Source: Chloroflexota bacterium
GTDB taxonomy: Bacteria > Chloroflexota > Dehalococcoidia > UBA2979
Direction: 5' to 3'
DNA: 38,311 bases
Assembly: GCA_027592645.1 (NCBI GenBank)
Contig: JAQCKI010000001.1
Span: 1-38,311 of the forward strand
Below the pieces are notes generated by a model. That model saw only the letters and a program-made list of their open reading frames with translations. It had not been told where the DNA came from and did no database searches. Positions 32,965 to 38,311 of the stretch are shown here, piece after piece. Numbering within the stretch: position 1 is the first letter of the stretch; each line of letters starts with the position of its first letter. The translations under genes were made by a program, and so were the position numbers.

Positions 32965-34476
32965 CTACCCGAGTAGCGAGGAGTCGCCGATGAGGGGCCG
33001 CAGTGGGCTCAACGGGCTCTGTGGGGTCGCCAGCACCTTCAGGTACGCATCGATCGCCTCGGCGGCGCGGTGCGCATCGGCCAGCGCGGTCACGACGAGG
33101 TCCGCACCGTTCACGTCGTCACCTCCGGCGAAGACGCCCGGCAGGTTGGTCTGCATGCTCTCCGGGTCCGCCACCAGCCGCGCCCAGCGGTCACGCATCA
33201 TCTCTGGCACGGTCTCGCCCCACTCGGCGTCCACGTTGTAGCCAATGGCCAGCACCAGCATGTCCGCGGCGATCTCGAACTCGCTGCCTTCCACCGGCTG
33301 AGGGCGCGCACGGCCGGTGTCATCCGGCTCACCCAGCGCCATGCGGATGCAGCGCAGACCGGTCACTTCACCGTCGGCACCCGTGATGACCTCCACCGGG
33401 CTGGCGAGGTACTCGAACTGCACGCCCTCTTCCTGCGCGTGCACGCGTTCCTCCACGCGCCCCTGCATCTCCGCCTCGGTGCGGCGGTAGGCCAGCGTCA
33501 CTTGCTCCGCGCCCAGGCGTCGTGCGGAGCGCACGCAGTCCATGGAGGTGTCACCGCCGCCGATCACCACGACCTTCCGAGGGCGCCCGAGTGGCGCCTG
33601 CATCTGGGCGGGCAGGTCTTCGGACGGCAGGTTGGAGCGCACCAGGAACTCGGTCGCCGCGATCACGCCGGGGGCATCCTCGCCGGGGATGCCCAGCCGG
33701 GAGCCCTCGGTCGCACCGATGCCGACAAAGACGGCATCGGAGGCGGAGCGCAGGTCCTCCCACGAGATGTCACGCCCCACGTGGACGCCGCAGCGCACCT
33801 CCACGCCGAGCGCGGCGAGGTCCTCGAACGTGCGATCCACGGCGGCCTTGTTCTGCTTGAAGCTGGGGATGCCGTAGCGCAGGATGCCGCCCGGCTTCGG
33901 CCACGCCTCGTAGATCACGATCGAGTGGCCGCGCTTCGCGAGGCGTTCCGCCACGGCGATGCCGGCCGGGCCGCTGCCGATGATCGCGACGCGCTTCCGC
34001 GTGGGCGCGGGCAACTGGATCACCGGCAACAAGTGCTCGGAGCGCTGCCACTCGGTGACGAACGTCTCGAGTTTGCCGATGGCGACCGGTAGCGCGTTCT
34101 TGCCGACCACACAGTGGCCCTCGCAGAGGCGCTCCTGCGGGCAGAGCCGGCCGCACATCTCCGGCAGTTCACTGGTCTCGCGAAAGATGTTGGCGGCGCC
34201 GTTGAAGTCGCCCTGCTCCAGCAGCCAGAAGGCCGCCGGGATGTCGTTGTGGACGGGGCATGCCTTCTGGCACGGTGCGGCGGGGCACTGGATACACCGC
34301 TCCGCCTCGATCTTCGCGATATCGCCGGTGAAGAGGTCGTAGACCTCGTCCCAGTTCTTCGTGCGATCGACGGGGTCTTGCTTGGAGGGACGGTAGGCCG
34401 GGATGCGGAGGCGGGCCTTCCGATCAACATCGGGGCGCACGGGCTTTGGGTTGGGCGCGTCGGTGGAGTCCGCCAT
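32965..34476 (-). CDS. GltD-like NADPH-dependent FAD/Fe-S oxidoreductase
   Basis: 503 residues. N-terminal Fer4_20 domain with two Cys sets, C61/C64/C69/C73 (CIQCPAAPCQKACP) and C108/C112/C118/C122, binding two [4Fe-4S] clusters. FAD motif is IIGSGPAGIAVAERL, and the NAD(P)H motif is VVVIGGGDTSMDC. Family includes glutamate synthase small subunit, NfnB and PreT; the C-terminal LPGVFAGGDDVNGADLVVT is conserved. No GltB gene is adjacent, so it may work with another oxidoreductase. Start ATG 34476 is preceded by GGCGGGG. Confidence 0.88.
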   Translation of the reverse strand: MADSTDAPNPKPVRPDVDRKARLRIPAYRPSKQDPVDRTKNWDEVYDLFTGDIAKIEAERCIQCPAAPCQKACPVHNDIPAAFWLLEQGDFNGAANIFRETSELPEMCGRLCPQERLCEGHCVVGKNALPVAIGKLETFVTEWQRSEHLLPVIQLPAPTRKRVAIIGSGPAGIAVAERLAKRGHSIVIYEAWPKPGGILRYGIPSFKQNKAAVDRTFEDLAALGVEVRCGVHVGRDISWEDLRSASDAVFVGIGATEGSRLGIPGEDAPGVIAATEFLVRSNLPSEDLPAQMQAPLGRPRKVVVIGGGDTSMDCVRSARRLGAEQVTLAYRRTEAEMQGRVEERVHAQEEGVQFEYLASPVEVITGADGEVTGLRCIRMALGEPDDTGRARPQPVEGSEFEIAADMLVLAIGYNVDAEWGETVPEMMRDRWARLVADPESMQTNLPGVFAGGDDVNGADLVVTALADAHRAAEAIDAYLKVLATPQSPLSPLRPLIGDSSLLG

Positions 34477-34572
34477 TACCCCGCCTGTTCCCTGCCACGG
34501 CGTGCGTTGCCGCTTGCCCTCACTCTACGCGGGGGGATGCCCACCCTCAATTCACGAGACGTGAACGTTGCA

Positions 34573-34995
34573 TCATTCCCGATCGATGACCACGAACGTG
34601 CCACCACCGGTGCCCACCCGTCCACCGCCATCGTCGAAGCACTCCACGGTCGTGTGCCAGACCTGGCGGCCGCGGCGCAGCACCCGTCCCACTGCGCGCA
34701 GCGAGTCGCCTTGCAACGGGCGCAACCAGCGGAAGTCAGACTGCGATGTCACCGCGCGTTGATTGCGCTCAATCATCGAGCGCACTGCGCCGCCCATCGC
34801 GGAATCGGCGACGACGAGCCAGATGCCGCCGTGCACCACACCGTCCGCATTCATCACCACCGGCGTGATCTGCAGCGTCACTTCCACCCAGCCCTCGCCA
34901 CCATCGGTGATGTCGAAGCCCAGGTGGTCGTAGATCTCGGACTTCATCGCCCGAGGGTGCGCCAGCCAGTCGTGGTCGCTCGGTGGTGTCGTCAT
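34573..34995 (-). CDS. PaaI-family hotdog thioesterase (second copy)
   Basis: 140-residue PaaI/YdiI-type thioesterase. Motif VVHGGIWLVVADSAMGGAV has the HGG signature and the active-site Asp. C-terminal RGRQVWHTTVECFDDGG completes the fold. It is a separate unit, not part of the 30599-32253 cluster, and less than 45% alike by eye. The start is uncertain: ATG 34995 or 35028. The latter lies six bases after a hairpin terminator of the upstream gene, which favours neither; no ribosome site is clear. Confidence 0.82.
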   Translation of the reverse strand: MTTPPSDHDWLAHPRAMKSEIYDHLGFDITDGGEGWVEVTLQITPVVMNADGVVHGGIWLVVADSAMGGAVRSMIERNQRAVTSQSDFRWLRPLQGDSLRAVGRVLRRGRQVWHTTVECFDDGGGRVGTGGGTFVVIDRE

Positions 34996-35033
34996 GGTGG
35001 GATCGTAGTGCACACCGGCGGCCCCCATGATCA

Positions 35034-35069
35034 GGGTCGCCCCCGACGGCGACCCGTCGAGGGCGACCC
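35034..35069 (-). terminator. Long hairpin terminator after the helical-repeat protein gene
   Basis: Perfect 9-bp outer stem GGGTCGCCC (35034-35042) with GGGCGACCC (35061-35069), and an inner 5-bp stem CGACG/CGTCG. It lies 21 bases after the stop of the secreted helical-repeat gene on the minus strand. It lacks a T run. Confidence 0.6.
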
Positions 35070-35089
35070 GATGCGATCAGCGAATGGGG

Positions 35090-35563
35090 CTAGCGGCGCG
35101 AGCGAATCGTCGCGAGGCGCGTGCCGCCGAGCAGCAGCACCGTGACCCCGACGAGACCGAGTGCCATTGCCAGGCCGCTGCCAGCGCGAACGGGCGCGGC
35201 GTTCCCGGCGGCCGCCGGAACGAGCGGCACAGGCGCAGCCACAGCCGGGATCGTCCCGTGCAGCAGGCCCTCGATCACCTCGAGCGCTTCCTCGGCGGTC
35301 AGTTCGCCGTCCTCCCAGTCGTGAACCGCGGTATCGACCGCGCGGATGAGGTCGTTGCGGTCAGCAGCAGTGAGGTCGTGGACGATCTCCTCGATCGCTT
35401 CGAGCGCCGCCTCGGCCTCGATTTCGCCGTCCTCCCAGTGGTGGACGATCTCGTCGATCGCCTCGAGGGCGTCGTCAGCCGGCGCCGCGTGCAGAGCGTT
35501 GGCGGGCGCAACGGCGAACAGGGCGATGGCAATGGCTGGAGCCAACAGCGTTCGAATCTTCAT
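35090..35563 (-). CDS. Secreted, C-terminally anchored helical-repeat protein next to metal ABC transporter
   Basis: 157 residues, unknown family. Signal peptide at 1-26 (TLLAPAIAIALFAVAPANA), then a four-unit acidic helical domain (32-103) with units starting ALEAID, ALEAIE, IRAVDT and ALEVIE; units 1 and 3 share the motif VH[HD]WEDGE. A Pro/Ala linker (104-129), one transmembrane helix (131-149) and an Arg-rich tail RSRR follow. The helical domain aligns without gaps to the metal-binding protein encoded at the far end of this operon (28 of 72 identical). The His/Asp/Glu content fits metal binding. GGAGG precedes ATG 35563 at five bases. Own promoter likely. A role as metal reservoir or delivery protein is inference. 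Confidence 0.78.
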   Translation of the reverse strand: MKIRTLLAPAIAIALFAVAPANALHAAPADDALEAIDEIVHHWEDGEIEAEAALEAIEEIVHDLTAADRNDLIRAVDTAVHDWEDGELTAEEALEVIEGLLHGTIPAVAAPVPLVPAAAGNAAPVRAGSGLAMALGLVGVTVLLLGGTRLATIRSRR

Positions 35564-35618
35564 GGTTCCTCCGGGGATGTGCGACGGAGCCGCTCGGCTC
35601 TCGATGGGTACTGGGAGG

Positions 35619-35653
35619 ACTCTATCTGCGCCTCAGTCTCAATTGCAAGAGAC
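35619..35653 (-). promoter_or_regulatory. Promoter with overlapping inverted repeat for the helical-repeat gene
   Basis: On the minus strand TTGCAA (35643-35648) and TAGAGT (35619-35624) are 18 bases apart. The inverted repeat GTCTC-N8-GAGAC (35636-35653) covers the -35 box, as an operator for a repressor would. A metal-responsive regulator such as Zur or MntR is a guess from context. Confidence 0.5.
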
Positions 35654-35668
35654 AAAGTATCACTACGG

Positions 35669-35687
35669 GGCCGGCGGCCCTCCGGCC
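35669..35687 (-). terminator. Possible weak hairpin after the permease gene
   Basis: GGCCGG (35669-35674) pairs with CCGGCC (35682-35687) around a 7-base loop, just behind the permease stop on the minus strand. No T run, so read-through is possible. Confidence 0.3.
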
Positions 35688-36547
35688 TACTCGGTGGCCG
35701 CGGCGATGGAGGGCATGCGTAGCGGCCGCCGCGCACGGCTCACCGCGAGCGAGGCGAGGAAGATCGTGCAGCCCGTCAGTACGATCGCGGGGCTGGCGGC
35801 GACGCCGGCGTGGAACGAGATGTGCATCCCCACCACCGACGAGGTGAGCGCGAATGCCACGGAGAGCAACATGATCCGCCGCAGGCTCGTCGCGAGGAGG
35901 GACGCCGAGGCGGGCGGGATGATCAGCATGGCGTTGACGAGGATGATCCCGATCGCTTTCAACGCGACCACGACTGAGATCGCGACCACCACGAGCATGG
36001 CGTACTCGAAGAACCTCGCGGGGACGCCCGTGGTGCGCGCCATTGCGGCGTCGTACGAGACGAAGAGCAGTTCACGCGAGAACGCCGCCAGGAACAGCAG
36101 CACGAGTACGCCGAGTACCCCGGCGTTCACGATGTCACCCCGCGCGATCCCCAGGATGTCGCCGAAGACGAACGAGAACAGGTCCGGCGTATATGACTGG
36201 CGCGTGGAGAGCACGAGCACGCCGAGCGAGAACATGGCGACAAAGAGGATGCCGATGGCGGTGTCGTACGAGACGCGCGCGCGGTCGCGCGTCCAGGCGA
36301 TGCCGAGCGCGGTCACCACCGCGGCCCCCAGCGCGCCCAGCGAGATGCTCATCCCCGAGACGAACGCGATCGCAACCCCCGCCAACGTGGAGTGCGCCAG
36401 CGCGTCCCCGGAGAACGCCAGCCCCTTGTGCACCACAAACGTGCCGACGACCCCGCTCACGACGCTGATGATCGCCAGCACGACGATCGCGCGTTGCATG
36501 AACGTGAACTCGTAGGGGCCGATCAGCCAGTCCAGCGCGGCGTCCAT
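35687..36547 (-). CDS. Metal (Zn/Mn/Fe) ABC transporter permease, ZnuB/MntB family
   Basis: 286-residue ABC-3 permease with about eight transmembrane segments. Conserved parts: GDALAHSTLAGVAIAFVSG near residues 47-65, SYDAAMARTTGVPARFFEY, and VALKAIGIILVNAMLIIPPA. It forms the channel of a divalent-metal importer. Its ATG overlaps the ATPase stop by one base (TGATG). With the ATPase and substrate-binding protein it makes a complete importer. Zinc versus manganese cannot be settled from the permease alone. Confidence 0.92.
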   Translation of the reverse strand: MDAALDWLIGPYEFTFMQRAIVVLAIISVVSGVVGTFVVHKGLAFSGDALAHSTLAGVAIAFVSGMSISLGALGAAVVTALGIAWTRDRARVSYDTAIGILFVAMFSLGVLVLSTRQSYTPDLFSFVFGDILGIARGDIVNAGVLGVLVLLFLAAFSRELLFVSYDAAMARTTGVPARFFEYAMLVVVAISVVVALKAIGIILVNAMLIIPPASASLLATSLRRIMLLSVAFALTSSVVGMHISFHAGVAASPAIVLTGCTIFLASLAVSRARRPLRMPSIAAATE

Positions 36548-37425
36548 CAGCGACCGCCTTCAGCAGAGCCGCCGTCGCCATCGCTCATCACGCCGTGCTC
36601 ATCGTTGATCACCTGGATGACACCGTGGCGCGGCACGGCGAGGAGGTGGCGCTGGAAGGTCTGCGACAGGACCTCCTCGGTCAGCACGTCGGCTGAGGGC
36701 CCCTGCGCGATGATCCGGCGGTTGAGGCAGATCGCCTCGTCACAGGAGTTGGCGACGCAGGACAGGTCATGCGTGGCGACCAGGATCGCCTTCCCCTCAC
36801 GCGCCAGACCATCCAGGATCTCGACCAGGTCGTGCTGCACCGCGGCATCGAGGCCGGCGAACGGCTCATCGAGCAGCAGCAGCCCCGCGCCGCGCGCGAT
36901 CGCGCGCGCCATCAGGACGCGTCGACGCTGACCACCTGAGAGTTGGCCCACCTGGCGGCGGGCGTATGGCGCGAGTTGGACGCGCTCCAGCGCCGCCATC
37001 GCCGCCTCGCGGTCCTCGGCGGACCAGCGTGCGAACGGGCGGAACTTCTTGTAGCGGCCCATCAGCACCACATCCAGCACGGAAACCGGGAAGTCCCAGT
37101 CGACCTCCTCCACCTGCGGCATGTAGGCGATCTGTTCGCGCGCCTTCGCCACGGGGCGGCCAAAGGCGAGCACTTCGCCCTCGATCGGCGTGATCAGGCC
37201 CAGCATTGCCTTGAACAGCGTGGACTTGCCGGCGCCGTTGGGGCCGATCAGCCCTACCAGTTCCCCGACCGGGACGCGCAAGTTGATGCCCTCGATGGCA
37301 GGTGGGAAACCCGGGTAGCCGGCAGCGAGGTTGCGCACGACGAGCGCGAAACCGTCATGCTCGTGCTCCGGCGCCAGCGGCTCACGTGGAGCCACATGGA
37401 CGGGCGCGGGCGCAAGTTCAGCCAT
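36547..37425 (-). CDS. Metal ABC transporter ATPase, ZnuC/MntA family
   Basis: 292-residue ATPase of the ABC-3 metal importer. Walker A GPNGAGKST, signature LSGGQRRRVLMARAIA, Walker B LLLLDEPFAGLD, and switch histidine in VATHDLS. It has an N-terminal extension of about 25 residues with a HEHD motif, and a C-terminal tail (about 20 residues) rich in Asp/Gly. Both are outside the usual domain and may affect metal sensing. ATG 37425 has GGAG five bases upstream. It lies 68 bases after the binding protein gene. Confidence 0.93.
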   Translation of the reverse strand: MAELAPAPVHVAPREPLAPEHEHDGFALVVRNLAAGYPGFPPAIEGINLRVPVGELVGLIGPNGAGKSTLFKAMLGLITPIEGEVLAFGRPVAKAREQIAYMPQVEEVDWDFPVSVLDVVLMGRYKKFRPFARWSAEDREAAMAALERVQLAPYARRQVGQLSGGQRRRVLMARAIARGAGLLLLDEPFAGLDAAVQHDLVEILDGLAREGKAILVATHDLSCVANSCDEAICLNRRIIAQGPSADVLTEEVLSQTFQRHLLAVPRHGVIQVINDEHGVMSDGDGGSAEGGR

Positions 37426-37493
37426 GATCGCTCCGTACCGTCCGAGTCATGCCGCCGGGCCGTGGCAGGCCAGAATCTCTGGAAGGCCAGAGT

Positions 37494-38311
37494 CTACGGC
37501 TGCCCCGCCAGACCCTGGACCAGTGCCTGAGCGTTTGCCCGCATCATCGCCGCGTAGGTGGGTGCTGTCTCCGATGGGATCGAGTGGATGATCGCGACCT
37601 CTGCCTCTGAGTCGCGCGCGATCAGGTCCAGCGACTGGCTGCTGTACTGCGGCTCCCGGTAGATCGTGGGGACGCCTGCGGCACGCACGGTTCGGATGAT
37701 CTCCGCAATCGCCGCGGCGCTGGTCGCCTGGTTCGGGTTCGCCGGCGCGACTGAGGCGATCACCTCGAAGTCATAGGCGGCAGCGAAGTACTGGAACGCG
37801 TCGTGAAACACGACCATCTTGCGGCGCTCCGTCGGGATCACGGCGAGCGTGGCGACGAGTTCCTCGTGGAGCGCGTTGAGTTCCGCGATCAGCGCGCTGG
37901 CCCGCTCGCGGTAGCCCTCCGCCCCTTCTGGGTGGACTCGAATGAGCGCGTCACGAATGTTGGCTGCGTACCCGGCCATGTTCCGCGCGTCCAGCCACAG
38001 GTGCGGATCGCCCTCCGCAAAGGCGATGTCATCGACCAGCACAGCCGAGTCGCCCGGAGCCGTCATGCCCTCCCCGTGCAGCGCCGCATCGATCGCCTCG
38101 ATGGCAGCGGCTGCATCGAGGCGGGACGCCTTCCACTCCGCCATCGCGGCATCCACGGCGCGGATTGTGTCATCGCGCTGATCCAGCGAGAGGCCGTCCA
38201 GCAGGCCGTCGATGGTGGCGAGTGCCGCCTCCGGGGCCACGCTCCCCGACTCCACGTCGTGGGCCAGCGCCTCGATCGTCTCGATCACGGCTTCCGGGCC
38301 GGTCGCCGGCT
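37494..38311 (-). CDS. Zn/Mn ABC transporter substrate-binding protein (ZnuA-like), 5' truncated, with inserted helical domain
   Basis: Cluster A-I metal-binding protein; the N-terminal lobe lies beyond the right edge, as the frame is open to base 38311. Numbering from Val at 38288: residues 1-72 form a four-unit helical domain, then GDPHLWLDARN (His96), VVFHDAFQYFAAAYDF (His162) and YREPQYSSQSLD (Glu212), the usual metal-ligand motifs. At the fourth position, normally Asp (LDPL), I read IHSI, so His235 may replace it. The helical domain sits where ZnuA proteins usually have a His-rich loop and is homologous to the secreted protein at 35090-35563. Apparent GTG 38288 is not the true start. Confidence 0.87.
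   Translation of the reverse strand, partial: PATGPEAVIETIEALAHDVESGSVAPEAALATIDGLLDGLSLDQRDDTIRAVDAAMAEWKASRLDAAAAIEAIDAALHGEGMTAPGDSAVLVDDIAFAEGDPHLWLDARNMAGYAANIRDALIRVHPEGAEGYRERASALIAELNALHEELVATLAVIPTERRKMVVFHDAFQYFAAAYDFEVIASVAPANPNQATSAAAIAEIIRTVRAAGVPTIYREPQYSSQSLDLIARDSEAEVAIIHSIPSETAPTYAAMMRANAQALVQGLAGQP

Noticed and set aside
1-38311. CRISPR arrays, insertion sequences, integrases, tRNA or rRNA genes
   Set aside because: No spaced direct repeats, transposase or integrase motifs, terminal repeats or tRNA arm signatures were found on either strand by eye.

Overview
The window is a gene-dense, high-G+C (about two thirds by eye) bacterial chromosome segment with roughly 40 protein genes, short intergenic gaps and many 1-4 nt stop/start overlaps. 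I see no tRNA, rRNA, CRISPR array, insertion sequence or phage gene. Gene content (LonB-like AAA protease, GlcDEF, split methylmalonyl-CoA mutase, SUF operon with SufR and SufT, HxlR regulator, HAD and MFS genes) and the mix of ATG, GTG and TTG starts would fit a high-GC Chloroflexota (Dehalococcoidia/Tepidiforma-like). This placement is inference; a high-GC actinobacterium is not excluded.

Layout. 1-7650 (+): the end of an atypical SDR gene, a LonB-type protease, an APC permease, a HAD phosphatase, an MFS exporter, a membrane-anchored cupredoxin and a methyltransferase. 7824-7919: a 31-residue Lys/Ala/Pro-repeat basic peptide with a TTG start and a strong terminator. 8013-8846 (-): an inositol-monophosphatase-family enzyme, divergent from glcDEF (8873-12913, +). 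A Tat-exported family 5 substrate-binding lipoprotein (-) overlaps the end of glcF. 14750-15391 (+) encodes a membrane-anchored protein that I read as a Rieske fold that lost all four cluster ligands.

15420-21969 (-) is a complete SUF iron-sulphur assembly operon, sufR-sufC-sufB-sufD-Rieske ferredoxin-sufS-sufU-sufT, with a recognisable promoter and an inverted repeat in front of sufR. 22207-25212 (+): MaoC-type hydratase, B12-dependent mutase catalytic subunit and FabG-like reductase, an acyl-CoA module closed by a terminator. 25366-31084: tandem paralogous P-loop kinases, AlkA-type glycosylase, a stand-alone formyltransferase resembling the hydrolase domain of 10-formyl-THF dehydrogenase coupled to alanine dehydrogenase, an MFS transporter, and then (-) a hotdog cluster (PaaI thioesterase plus two dehydratase halves) behind an HxlR regulator. 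32397-34995 (-): AhpE-like peroxiredoxin, GltD-like flavoprotein, second PaaI thioesterase.

35090-38311 (-) is a zinc/manganese-type ABC transporter (substrate-binding protein running off the right edge, ATPase, permease) followed by a small secreted, C-terminally anchored protein. The most interesting observation is here: the secreted protein's 72-residue helical-repeat domain aligns without gaps (28/72 identical, counted by hand) with a segment of the substrate-binding protein just before its first metal-ligand motif, the place where ZnuA proteins usually carry a His-rich loop. This suggests a shared module working with metal uptake.
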